Source: Cucumis sativus (lineage: Eukaryota > Streptophyta > Magnoliopsida > Cucurbitales > Cucurbitaceae). From it: a stretch of 64,000 nt of DNA. The notes beneath the pieces were generated by a model. It saw only the letters and a list, made by a program, of their open reading frames with translations, ran no database searches and was not told where the DNA came from. Within the stretch, counting starts at the first letter, position 1; the number at the start of each line of letters is the position of its first letter. Positions 21,681 to 34,000 of this stretch are shown in pieces. A program made the position numbers and the translations under genes. The stretch is from NCBI RefSeq assembly GCF_000004075.3, contig NC_026659.2, forward strand, positions 24,260,272-24,324,271. Direction: 5' to 3'.

Positions 21681-24600
21681 TCATTGAAATTCCTGAAGAG
21701 CAAGATTCAACTCCTGTGCTGACTTTGCTACCGATCCCCTTTTTCTGCGGAACCAATTTCTTAATCATCATTAGAAGTTTAGGGAAAACAAAAAGAAAAA
21801 AAAAAGTGTTCTTTTTATATCCCAGGCTGAACCAATATCACGAGACAACCCACTTATCCTACAACATTTGGGTATCAAAGAAACTCCTAAGGAATTAATC
21901 TGTCAGTAGGTGCTACCAAAAATGTTTTTCAAAGTAATTGTGTGCCATAAAAGAAAACACTAGGTAGTAGGTAACTATAAGTACATGGTTAATTATAAAT
22001 AATTTTATTTCAATTTTAATTTAAAAGGCCTATGTTAATCTTTTACTTGAATAAGTAAAATAGATTAACATACGTAATTAAACATAATTCGGAAGTGATA
22101 CATTATTTAGAGGAAATTTTAATTGCAGGCTAGGTAAGGTAAGCAAACGTTCTTCTCACGTTGATATTTTTAACTCTCAATATTCAATTGGTTGGTTGAA
22201 AATAAAATGTTGTGTAGATGAAAAATGAAAATAAGGGAAATAAAAAAAGTACTAAAAAACATTTTAGGAAACACCGATTTAGGTTATGAGAACATTTCTC
22301 ACCTTATTATTTTATACTTTCAAATATTTAATTGATTAATTAGAAATAAATGGTTTGGTTTAAATAAAATATATATATAAATTTTTTAAACAAAATGTTC
22401 AACACGTGGCACCATAAGTTTTCCTTCATTATTAATGGAAGTTTAGAGTGGTTTTTGAAGGCAAAGAGTCTAAAGATAGCGTCCGTTGTTTCATTTAATT
22501 AGTGCTTCTCAAATAAAATAACTTATAATAAAGTGCTTAGCTAAATTAAGATCGGCTTATATAGTTCGTATCGTACCTTATAAGGGCTGGCAGGCAGCGC
22601 TTAACTTTTTCAAGCTCGATGAAGCATAGATTACATCGCTCCAACCTACAAACCAGCCAATTTTAATTTAATACAAATAATTTCTTGAAAAAAGAGTGGT
22701 GGTGATAATGATGATAAATTAAAGCTTAGTGGCAAAAAACACCTTTGCTCTGCTTCTATGTTTACACCCACAGATGATGTCGCCGACAATGTTGAATAGA
22801 TCACTGAACCGAACGTCCTCACCAGCTTCACTAGCATTTCCATAGAAATGTCTAAATACCTGTTGTTCCAGAAATGAAACGAGTATAAGAAGAAAACAAA
22901 ATCCAAATCGTTTTTGAACTAAAACCTAGTAAATGTCATACGTTCGCAAGAGTTTTGACTTCAAAAGTTGTAAAATAAGTCTTCCAAAAACACAAACCAT
23001 AAACAAAAACACAAACCATAAAGTTTTTGTCAGAATACGGAAAAAAAAAACTGCGTGTGAGAGTGAGAGAGACCTATCCAAGTCACTTTCAAGGAGGCCA
23101 GAGAGAACTGGAAGAATACAAGTGCAGATGTCTAAGGTGACAACTTCAATTCTATTGGTCATAATACTAATTACATCGGCAGCAACCTGTATTGATAGGA
23201 ACACGTGTTTGAACAGTTTACATCAGAATAAAAATAAGTTCATTCCACTTCAAAGAACAAGATTATACTTACTGCATGATCAGCCATTTTCTCCATTGCA
23301 GAAACCGCTCCTTTAATGTCATGTCTTTCCCAATGTCTATAGACTGCCTAAAAAACCATCAGATACATTATGTTAAAAAATTAACTGCAGCAATTCAGAG
23401 GCAACAAATAGCAGCCGAAGTGATCATCATGCCAGCCAAAATGCAAGGATAAAAGATCTCATATGATTTCATGCCCCTATACGAGCCAAGCCATAATGGA
23501 AGGGCTAAATAGACACAAACTTTCCCTTTGGGGGACTAAATTTGTAATTTAACCTATTATATAACAATATTAAAAAAAAATAATAAACCACTCCTTTAGT
23601 TTGAGTTCCTCCCTTCTGCGGGATTATCTAGAGGCAAGCAAATTGTCACATTGCCATTGATAATAACTTAACATCAAACTTTCTCTATCCTACCTCGTAC
23701 ACATGATAAATGCATGAGAAAAGAGTTAAATCTTTTGCAAATGTAAGCATGCAATAGTGTAGAATTGGAAGTTCTCCTTACTTGCAATTTTGCCGACCGA
23801 GATTGCATCGAGTTGACAAATTGGTCGTGTTGTTGTAGAACATTTGCTATGGTATCCTCATCACTTGCAGGTGATACTGTTTCTTTCTCAGGAGATGGAC
23901 GATATCCTCTCTGTCAAAAACATTATATTCAGGAAGAGAACAAAAGTGTACGCTGATTGACTATATAACAAACACAAGACCACATGAGATGTTAAAAACT
24001 TGACTTAGTATTATTTCATTTAACTTGTCAGCCAGTTATTTTCATAATCTTCAATCGTTTGCGATTCAAGGAAGTAACAACCAATCTACCAAATCTGTTC
24101 AACGGTAAGAGTTGAGAAACAGAACAAGGACGCTCAAAGATTTTCATACTAAGACCAAAGGCCATTGTAAAAAGATTGTCGTAACAGTAGGGCACCGTGA
24201 GAAGAATATACGACTGTGAACAAAAAACGAGTTCCATTCAAATAAGTTCATACCCCGTTATTTAATGGAATATTTTCAAGTGCAGCTGCTCTTCCAGGGG
24301 AGGCATTATACGTTAGCCGGCTAAAATTAGGTCTCTCTCTTTTCTCCCAATCCACATGTGAACGCAATCTCCCTATATATATTACACCAAAAAGAATGTT
24401 AGGGCATTATTTGTTGTCAAGGGGGACAAAACAATATCTAAATATGACAGTACCTCCTTTTGTAGCTTCAGGAAAAGATGCATCCCTGCTTATTTTATGG
24501 CCTCTTGATTCATCTAGAACAAAGAGAAGTTACACGGAAGCATGAGAACAGAGTATAAGACACAAACCCAAAATGACATCACAAACAGCCAAAAACAAAA

Positions 24601-27600
24601 CAAAAGACTAAATTAGACAACTGTAAAGACTAAATTATCAGATAATAGACCCATCAACAAGATAACAACTGCCGAAGTTGAAAATAATCATATAAACTGG
24701 TCACTAAACTAAGTACAACCTTCGTGCTTGTAGTTTGCTGTTGTATCTTTTGTTTCTGTTTCATTCTTGCCAGATCCAATATATCTTTCTTCTTTCACAA
24801 TCTTCTGTGGAGCAGATACTCCTTGAATTGAACCAATGCCATGCAAGGAATTCCTATTATCTGCAATGGTGCTCATGTCATTTGCCTTCAAACCTCTGGA
24901 TTCAGAAAGCACAGAGATAGTTGGATTATCAACTTCGTCTCTACTATTTGGAAACCTCCTGTTATCAGTAGTTTTGGATAGCAATGGTGCTGGAGCTGCT
25001 CTTCCAGCAACGTCGCATTCCTTTCTTGAATCATCCTGCTCGTGCCTTGAATTTGACCTGGACAGTGGCATTACTCTTGCAGCAACATCAAATTCTTTTC
25101 TAGAATCATCCTGCTCTTGCCTTGAATTTGTCCTTGATACAGGGACTGCTCTTCCAGCAACATCAAACTCCTTTCTAGAATCATCCTGCTCATGCCTTGA
25201 ACTTGTCCTGGGTACGATTACAGGTATCACATCTGACTTATTGAAGATGGGATTGTTGAATGTTGAAGTAGCCTTCACAGAGTTTCTCTTCGGCACCACT
25301 GCACTAGGTACTGCTGCTGAGCTAACCAAATTAGTTTTTGAGCCAGCATTTAAATTGATCTTTTGAGGAGTACTTGGTCCATTTCCTGTGGCTTCAATCA
25401 GTGAGGGTAAAAAATCAAGGATATTTACTCCAAGTTTAAGTAAATGGAGAGGTTGTGCCAATCAAACACAAGAAAAATCCAAAACAAAGGGTGATTTTAG
25501 AAAATGACAACGAGAAACAGAAGCGAAACCATATATATGAAAACAAAGACAAAAGAAAATTGCTTACACGACAAAGATTTTGGATCCTTGGCAACGTCTG
25601 AATTTTGAGAAACTGACAATCTTCCCAATGTTTTGGTTTCCTTCAATAGTGCATCAGAAGTTTGTGATACCGACAATCCACCAAAACTAGTCTTGGTGTT
25701 GTTCTCATTTTGTAGATGACTGCTGGATTTAGGTTCTGGTCGACCATTTAGTCTGTTAGCATTGTTAACTGCATACGGCTCTGTCCGCTGTGCAAGAGGC
25801 AACAAAATAATTATATTGAGTTTTTTCTTTCCTTTTCTACTAACAATAAATTTAAAGAATCGTGAGAAACAAGAACAATAAAGTGGGGAATCTCCATAGA
25901 GAGTAAATGGATAATGCTTTATACCGTAATATCTACAACCCACACTCCAACACAGCTCTGATTGTACGAACAACCAAGAAGTTTCCCCTCATGAACATTA
26001 AGATCAGACAGCCTAGACCAACCAACTTCCACACCGTCATGACATCTTATCGGTTCCCATGAGAAAACCTATGAAGTAGCACAATCATATAAATAAATTT
26101 AAAAAGAATGAAAATCTTGCAGTTTTGGACAGATGAACCATTGCACACAAAATATTACCTTCAAACTTTCATGCAATCCGCAAAGCAATGTCCTCCCATC
26201 GGGATTAAATGTTAAACAACGGACTCCACTGGTCTGAAACAGACACAAAAATGAGAGATCTCCTAAAAGAAATCACAAGACAGTACTCTAACAAAGTATT
26301 CATTCTTAGGTATATATATTCATAAGTCAGGAGAAGAAAAATGCATTAAGAAAGATACCTCAGGTCCAGCTGAACCAATCAACTCAAAGGTTTCCAGGTC
26401 CCAAAATTTAACTGTTTTATCTGCTGAACCTGATTGACAAAAAGAAATTTCAGAAATTATTGAATAACAAGCAGATCTCTAGTGTTCACATATGCAAAAT
26501 CTACTATTTAAATTTAAAGCCTCAAGCAAAAGAAATAGGATAGACACATAACTTGATAATGCACATAATTTAATTTTTCTTTTTTTAAATATAGAAACAA
26601 CGATGTGACAAAAGTTAAAGTGCATAACAAACCTGTTGCTAGCAAAAATTCATGAGGGTGAAAGTCTATACATTGAACCTGACCCTCGTGGCACTTAAAA
26701 TCATGCAACAGCTTTCCAGCAGTTAAATCCCAGAGCTGTTAAAAATATATATATTAAATATACATTAGAAGGTTCCTTTGAATTGGAAATACAAACGCAA
26801 GCTCTGCATGTGAATAACATACCCCAATTGCAAGAAACGACATAATACATATATAATTGTTAAAAGAAATTATAAAATAAAGAAAATGACATAATATAAC
26901 TAGAATTTGACCTTCATTGTCAAGTGCATTAGAGTTATGAAATTGGTATTCAACTAATCTTTTACACTCACCCGCCCGAAAAAAAAAAAAACAACCACCG
27001 GGTCAATTGGCTCAACTTCACATAGACAAGTGCCTTTCATTTCATTTCATTTATTATAATAATAATAAATAAATAAACCCCGCTGAATACGTCAAGAACC
27101 CACAACACAAAAAACTCACAGGAGATGGTTGAAACCAAACACACCCTGAAAAATCGCAACCACCAAACCAACTATCAATAGTTCCATTCTTCTCCAACAA
27201 ACACCATAAAGAAAACCAATACTTTTCCATACAAAAGCTCCACCATGGCTAGGTTGTAAGGAGCAAACTGAAGTTTAAAACTAATTAAGCAATGACATTC
27301 ACATTCAGTACATATAAGGTTAAAAATATACCTAGAAGAGTAAATATCTAGGCATATCAATGTCGTGATCTATAACCATTTAGGCACATGGATATCACCT
27401 GCTAGTAAAATAAAGGAGTAAAAGAGCTAAAGAGGACAAAAGTTAGAGAATGGTAGGAGTGTGAAAGGAAAAAAAGTATGAAAAGCAGTTGAGTATTAAA
27501 AGAGTTTCCCTTGGCGAGCACACCTAAGCAATGCAAATGATGTAACGCTATTGCAAGTCAACTCACTTGGCACCACCCACCAGACAATACATTAAAGTCA

Positions 27601-29407
27601 TATGTGCCCAAAGTCTAGACGCTCTAGGAAGATAAATTGAGGGAAAACATTCAAAGAAACAAATAATATAAACAATATTACTAGAAAAGGGAACAAGAAA
27701 TCCTGGGTCCAAACTATAGCCAAGGCCAAGGGTAATAGAGATAAAAGAAAGTTCTCTGGGGCAATAAGATGAACGAAAGGATTCCAGACTCCTTGGTGAG
27801 GTCAAAATATTTTTGGTTAAGAAAAACGAAATTAATATAATTACACACTCCAACGCAGCTTCATAGGTTTTATCAAGAAGTAACTTGTTGCTCTCCTCTG
27901 AAGAGACTGTAATAATTCATGAACCTAAACTATAAGGAAAACAATGGATGACTAACCTTCACTGTGTTGTCTTCTCCACCAGATACAACCCAGCGGCCAT
28001 CTGGAGTAAATCTGATTGCATTGACTCCTCGAGTGTGACCTTTGTATGTGTGGATACACCCTTTCTTCCTGATGTCCCATATCTTAAGATTTGTATCCAA
28101 GGACCCAGAAGCAAAGAATTCCCCGAAGGGATGAAAATCCACAGAAATGCAATTGGATCTATGACCAGTAAGCGTTCGAACAACTAGAAAATATCCAAGA
28201 GAAATCCAGAAAAGGGGAAATACAAGTAAACTTCACAGTACAATTATCCATGGAATTCAGCAATATAAAATTGGACATTGTCAACAAGTTGAAAGAAATA
28301 TGTTGAGGAGATAGAAAGCATACTTTTGGCCTCCTCCAAATCCCAAAGCTTGATCGTGCCACTAGCAGCCCCTGCAGCTACCAACACTTCTGATGAGTCA
28401 AAGCTTACAGAATCTATTCCGCTCGTATGGCCAGTCAAACTCTGGATATGAAAGTACAGCTAAGTTAAAGTGCAAAGAAACATGAAAGAACAAATAGATT
28501 TTTAGCTAAAATGATTCTGCATTAATCTTTCTTAAATTTAAAATAACCTAATATATATCTATTTATTACTATTTACCATAGTGCACATGGATTTTTTTTT
28601 CTTTCGGGGGTAGATGGAGGGAGATTAACGTGACTAGAATTAATTGCATGTTGTTTTCATCACAGGATCTGTTAAAAGTGCTCCAATAAAATGAGAGGCA
28701 ATTGATTCAAGAAAAAAAATTCAAAAGAAAAGGATGTTAGAACAAGAGGAAGAAATTTCTACACTAGAATGTTTGATTATCGTAGACAAGAAGAACAAGA
28801 CAAATAAAAAATGTACGAGGTTTCAAGAGAACTATCAAATAATTGGTTTGTCAATCTTTTCAATGATATTTTTGTAAACTTGAGAACAAATTAATAGACC
28901 ATAATTTCTGTTTTCTACTGACCAGGGCCAAGAGATAGAAAACCATTAACAGTAGAAATGCAAACATACCAGTATGGCATTGGGTTTACCAATAGCCCAG
29001 AGATTGACTTTGAAGTCTTCCCCTCCTGTGACAAGAACGCGGGATGACTTCCTTCCAATCTTCAGGCAATTGACAGCGGAAGAATGTGCCACAAATTCTT
29101 CTGTTTGAATAATTGTTAAGGCAAAAAAGATGGAGCCTTCCTCAGCCTACAACTATAACCCAGGGCTATTTCTAATTGGCAACCATATGCCCAAATCAAA
29201 CGCTTCGAAATAAAAACATAATACTTGCACTCACACACTCAGAGATCTGTTGAAGATACAGAAATGAAAATTGCAAGTGAAAATAACGAGGCAATACAAA
29301 CAGATCAAGTCTAAGTAATAATATTTTGGTTTCAAATTTTAAAATCCCAAGTTGAACCCAAAACATTGAAAAAGGATACGTAGCTTGTACGCCCGTTTGG
29401 TAGTCAT
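21681..29407 (-). CDS. KTN80: Katanin p80 WD40-repeat subunit B1 homologue, 18 exons, 844 aa
   Basis: Regulatory subunit of the microtubule-severing katanin complex; in plants it brings the p60 ATPase to microtubule crossovers and branch points. Exons, in transcript order: 29407-29380, 29100-28970, 28441-28324, 28183-27957, 26735-26633, 26429-26359, 26233-26159, 26068-25925, 25787-25568, 25391-24720, 24513-24454, 24372-24254, 23910-23782, 23347-23273, 23186-23074, 22859-22743, 22645-22577, 21744-21681 (2535 nt). Residues 1-299 are WD40 blades ([44 protein letters not shown]). Residues ~300-650 are a Ser-rich, low-complexity linker with a three-fold repeat. Residues ~670-844 are the con80 domain that binds p60 ([52 protein letters not shown]). 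The final 64-nt exon gives [18 protein letters not shown] and is 832 bp from the previous one. The exon 9/10 junction was placed at TCGT/CCACAG to avoid a stop; it is the least certain. Confidence 0.94.
24985..25209 (-). repeat. Three in-frame 75-bp repeats in KTN80 exon 10
   Basis: Residues 434-508 are three 25-residue units, each beginning R(T/S)(S/N)SR(H/Q)EQDDSRKE and continuing with (F/C)DVA(G/A)R. The units differ by a few residues each. They lie in the disordered linker between WD40 and con80 domains. From memory other plants carry one such unit. Confidence 0.93.
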
Positions 29408-29412
29408 GGCAT
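29404..29412 (-). promoter_or_regulatory. Minimal upstream ORF overlapping the KTN80 start codon
   Basis: The start context reads ATGCCATGACT on the minus strand. The first ATG opens a two-residue ORF (Met-Pro-stop) whose TGA shares two bases with the main ATG at 29407. No plausible splice acceptor lies between the upstream ATG and the main one, so both should be in the mRNA. A frame-shifted start-stop overlap of this kind usually lowers translation or makes it depend on reinitiation (known principle); the effect here is inferred. Confidence 0.6.
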
Positions 29413-30300
29413 GTATAACCAAGAATTTAGAACCACAAAAGCATCAGAACGCGAAGAAAACCTAGAAATTGGAATTGCAACAACGGCATTCCACTGTTCA
29501 GATTCCCCAAAACATTTGAATCCGAGAATAGCGCAAAATATAACTAGTGACACTGCTTCATCAACTACTTCCAAGAACCGACGATCTCCACTCACGACGT
29601 CTTAGATCTCAAAAGCAAACTCCACCTTTTCTTCCACCACCAGCCCCAAACAGCATCACTGTATAACAAATTTCCAAAGAAAAAATAAAAATTAAATCAA
29701 GAAACCACCAGCAACCAGATCAAAGTTAGGAAAAGAAAAAAACACAAACAAACCACCAAAGAAGAAAACCAGAAATGAGGTTTATCAGTTTGCTTCAAGC
29801 AAGTCAAGAAAAAGGTACAACAACACGCTACACTTCCAACTCAAGTTAGCTTCATCTTTCTCCACACTCACAGACATTAACCACAACAGAAACAGAAAAA
29901 AAAAAAAAAAAAAAAAAAAAACTCCAAAAGCCAAATTTCAAAACGCGAAGACAACGAAAGAGAGAAAGAAAAACACAGTACAGTATTAGAAACGAGAAAT
30001 TCGAAGTTCAAGACGTCGGTCGGAGTTGCAGAGACGGTAAAGGCGGCGTCGGCGGCGATTAAACACTTGGATTTGTTTAGAACAAGGACGGCACCGCCAT
30101 GGGCATATCCCGCCGAAGCAAAGCTCTTACAGAGAGAGGGACAGAGAAGGACAGAAGGCCAAAACTCAATTTCAAAAAAAAAAGAATAATAATAATAATA
30201 ATGAAAAAGAAAAAGAAGAAATAAAAAATGAATTTGATTAGAGAAGAGAGCGAGGCGCTTTCACGTTTTGTGTTCCCTCTCCCTCCGCCAACTAATAAAT
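29408..30300 (-). other. KTN80 5' leader and core promoter region
   Basis: No second gene. The leader probably contains a 5' UTR intron, with a possible acceptor TTTCTAG near 29460. A 26-base A run at 29896-29921 reads as a pyrimidine tract on the coding strand. 30110-30290 is purine-rich on the + strand with (AAT)n at about 30186-30203 and AGAGAGAGGGA runs, i.e. a CT-rich leader for the minus-strand gene. Transcription start not determined. Confidence 0.45.
29896..29921 (+). repeat. Poly(A) run of 26 bases
   Basis: Uninterrupted A tract (poly-T on the KTN80 strand) within the KTN80 leader. No retroposed gene body adjoins it on the 5' side, so it is a simple repeat rather than evidence of retrotransposition. 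Confidence 0.9.
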
Positions 30301-30537
30301 AAATATATATACTCACCTCCTTTTTATTCAAATATATAACCATAGCAAATTTTTTAAATTGTTTTTCTTTATTTCTTTATTTCTTTATTTTTGAACTTAT
30401 TTTTGAGGTGTGACTGAGAGAGGGAAATTATAAAAAGAAAATAATAAATTTGATCTTTTTTTTTTAAACAAAAAGGAAGCAGAGGTTTTGGTCAGTGTGA
30501 AAACGACGTGCCACGGACTGTCCCGTGCGGGGATTTA

Positions 30538-30586
30538 TGGGCCAGCCCAAACCTTAATTAACCAAAATATGGGTCGGGTCGGCCCA
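30538..30586 (-). promoter_or_regulatory. Pair of TCP/site II elements upstream of KTN80
   Basis: TGGGCCAGCCCAA at 30538-30550 and GGCCCAG at 30581-30587 are site II (TGGGCY) elements, bound by TCP factors and typical of promoters active in dividing cells. They lie 1.1 kb upstream of the start codon but probably only a few hundred bases upstream of the transcript if the leader runs to about 30.1-30.3 kb. Role inferred from motif only. Confidence 0.5.
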
Positions 30587-30649
30587 GTTTACTTTCCTAC
30601 TTATATTATTATTTAAGTATTATTTAGGTAATTACAATTCTCACAATTT

Positions 30650-31000
30650 TAAGAATAACAATCAAGTATAAGATCGTCAAATAAACTCTTATATTTTATC
30701 ATTGATAGATCAATATCTACAACATAATCTATTTTGATATATTTACAACTTTTTTAAATATTGTTATATATTTAATTATTTTGAATCTAATTGTTATATT
30801 TACAATTATTCCTATTACCTATTAGAGAAATTTTAAAAAATATCAAATTTTATCAAATGTTTATAACTTATATCAAATTCTATTATCAATAGTCATTGAT
30901 ATGCTATAGTGATAAAAACTATCATGGATAAAATCTAAAATTTTGTTATAGCTTCAAAATATTTTAATTTATTTTACTATTTTAAAAATGTCTAAACTTA
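30650..31000. mobile_element. Dispersed palindromic repeat (MITE-like), copy 2
   Basis: Shares with 3245-3640 the same two modules in the same order: a TTGATATATTTACAA...TTGTTATATATTTAATTATT-type first module, then a second with a GATATGCTATAGTGATA core next to AAAATTTTGTTATAG. Degenerate; boundaries approximate. Confidence 0.45.
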
Positions 31001-34000
31001 TGAATGTTATTAGATTGTCTTTTCAGTTAAAATTATTTTAAATGATAAATTTGCTAAAAATATTTTTAAAGCTATGTTAATAAATATTTTGATTTAGTTA
31101 GTATCACTTGAAGTTAGTTCAATTTTTTTCTTTTAAAAGGAAATTTGTTGATTTTAGTTTACATTCTTTCATACATTTAATTATTTGTCCTTATATATTT
31201 TTATAAATGTTGAATTAAAAAATAATAATAATAATTTTCATAAAAGAAAATATAATACATCAATATATGCTTCCAAAAACTCATAATGGAAAAAGCAACA
31301 AAAGCTAGTAACAGCGACTAGCTATTGCATTTTATACCTAGCTTACGTGTATCAATTTTTATTCTAAAGTTTTAATTTCATCGACAAAGACTATCATTTT
31401 AAAAAGTATTCTTCCAAAATACTTTCATACACATCGCATAAATACAAAACATATATCTATATGAAATCGATGAAACTACTATATATATATGTCTTTTCAT
31501 TGTTGAGCAATTGACATCAGTTGAACTATTTTTTTTCTTTTTAAGTTTAACACAACATACGAAGTGAATGATTCAAGTTTAATGTTTTTCGATCCATGAC
31601 ACATATTATGTGTCAATTTGGTTATATTCATTATGGCTAACTAGACTCGAACTTGTATATAATTTTTTATTTTTTGTTCAATCTAATATTAACGAGATTT
31701 GAAAGTTTTTTTTATGTTACTATTCTAATATAAGTTAATGTTTTTTTTATAGATAAAATCAAATACAAACAAATGGATTTTTTTCTTTATTTAGTTTTGA
31801 AATAAGAGGAATGAAATTGATTGCTCCCTCCTCTAGTGATTTAAAATTTATGTGAAAAGGGAAGAGAAGCAAAACCGTTAACCCACCACTTTTGTTCTAA
31901 TGATGCCTTTGACGCATTGATTAAACTTTAAACTTTACTAAAACTTTAGGTTTTTTAATTTGATATTTTCACTTTTTATTCAAATTGTCCTTTACTTGTT
32001 TTCACAACAATCCATTCTAAATTTCTAATCATATTTTTCACAAATAATTGCGTGCAAATTAATTTAGTTCTTACAATAAATAAGAAAATAGTAAACAATG
32101 CAACAAAAATTGAAAAGAATGATAAATGTCAAATAGTAAATATTGTATAGGATTGAAAGTTATTTAGTGTAACAAGAGGTGGTTATTATAGTCCTAAGTA
32201 ATCTTTACCCCAAACAGCTTGTAACACACGGATAGTTCAGATCGAGATTGCACAATTGAACCTTGATCTGACTTTCTTCCTCTTTAGGTCCGATTATAAA
32301 ATGGGTTAGGTTTTGAGACTCAACGGAACAAATTGACTTACACACTCATTTAGATTTATTTATTTATAATTATCATTATTTTATATTCCTCTCCTGTGCT
32401 TTTTTATAAATTGAAAAAATAAACAACTATTTAGAGGGAAAAAAATCTCCCACACTCCTCTTGAAAGTGACCCACAAACACCTTCCACTTTGTTTTTGAC
32501 TCTTTTTGATATGAATCCATACCAAAAGCATCATCTTTTTCTCATTGCCATTTCAAAATTATTTCAATCTTATGATATATTATTTAAATTCTAATACATA
32601 TATATACAATATTATTTTTATAACATAATGTCGGTGATTGAAACTCTTAATTGTTAGTGGTGGGAACATACAACCACTATGCAAACTAATATTGAGCAAT
32701 TTTCTTTTTTGGTTATACCTTTATGATTATTATGCAAATGTCAATAAGCACCACACAAACAAATGATTGTGCAAAGATATTGCATTTGAATGTGACACTT
32801 AGGAACAATTCAACCATAAATTAATTGTATGATGGGATGATCAAGCTTAGATAAGCTCTCCAAAACCCTAGTTTTATATCAACCGATTCAATTAATTATT
32901 CACCTTCTAATGAGTATCGAATAAATTAATAGGTAGATATAGAGATCGAGTTTTTAATTAGGACATGAAAAAATAGTTAGATGTTCGCATAATATCAATT
33001 CTTCTTCTTGATAAATGACAAAAAAAAAATTAATTTACTGAAGTATTAGTAGTAATTGTAATTAAACTCTTTAACTTTTACGATTGTTAAAAAAATTGAT
33101 ATATTGAAAGTACGTAAACAAAACGTTCAAATTTACTATTTAGAAAATATACACCATAATAAATTAAAGCTAAAAACACAAAAATCATATATTAATTTAG
33201 AGAAATTGTAAAAAAATAGAACATTTGATAAAATATTTGCATTTCATAGAAAAATCAAGTGTAATAATTTTTTTCATTTAGTGGTTTTGTTCTATAGAGT
33301 GTAAATAGTTTGTCAAATTTTATTCTATAGTTTGTTTCTACCAACGTAAACGTGTTTGTCGAATTCTATTTAAAATATTACCACTCATCCAAAGTTCACA
33401 TATACTTGAAATTCCACCTCGCACATTATTAGTGAAACCACTTTTTGTGACCTTGTAAACTTGCTTTAGATTGTGATTGCAAATCGGTTCGTGCATTATA
33501 ACATTTTTTTTCTCTTTAGGTAAGAAATAATTATCTATCTTAAATCATCGACTTTTAAGATATACCCGTAGCTTTAACTTTACGTATTATTCATTCACTA
33601 ATAACAATATTCCAAAAATAAAAAGGAAAACATTAATACAAACAAAATTGTTGCAATAAAGATTATAGTATAAGACTATAAGTACTTCTTTTATCCAACA
33701 ATAAAGGAGACACAAATAATGAGATCCATAAATGTTTATAATAATGTATACATTCATTTCTCACAAATCATATTCCATAGACATTATATTGGTTTTGTGA
33801 ATCTCGAATGAAAATGTTTCCTTTTATTCCAATGTTTGTTAAAAAATTGGTATTTTTTTTTTGTAAATTGCTTTCCTCTATTATTACAATGCACATGATT
33901 ATTAAGAGAGAAAAAAACAAATTATATTGTCTTTTTGTTGTAATGTAATTAATTAGTAATTTCCATAACATGCCCAATAATTTCTTATTCAACAAATATG

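Noticed and set aside
21521-21898. 125-codon + strand frame
   Set aside because: Overlaps the true last exon of KTN80 on the other strand and has no recognisable features.
24836-25366. 176-codon + strand frame with repeated Ser-Cys-Leu-Glu segments
   Set aside because: Antisense of KTN80 exon 10; its repeats mirror the 75-bp repeats of the real coding strand.
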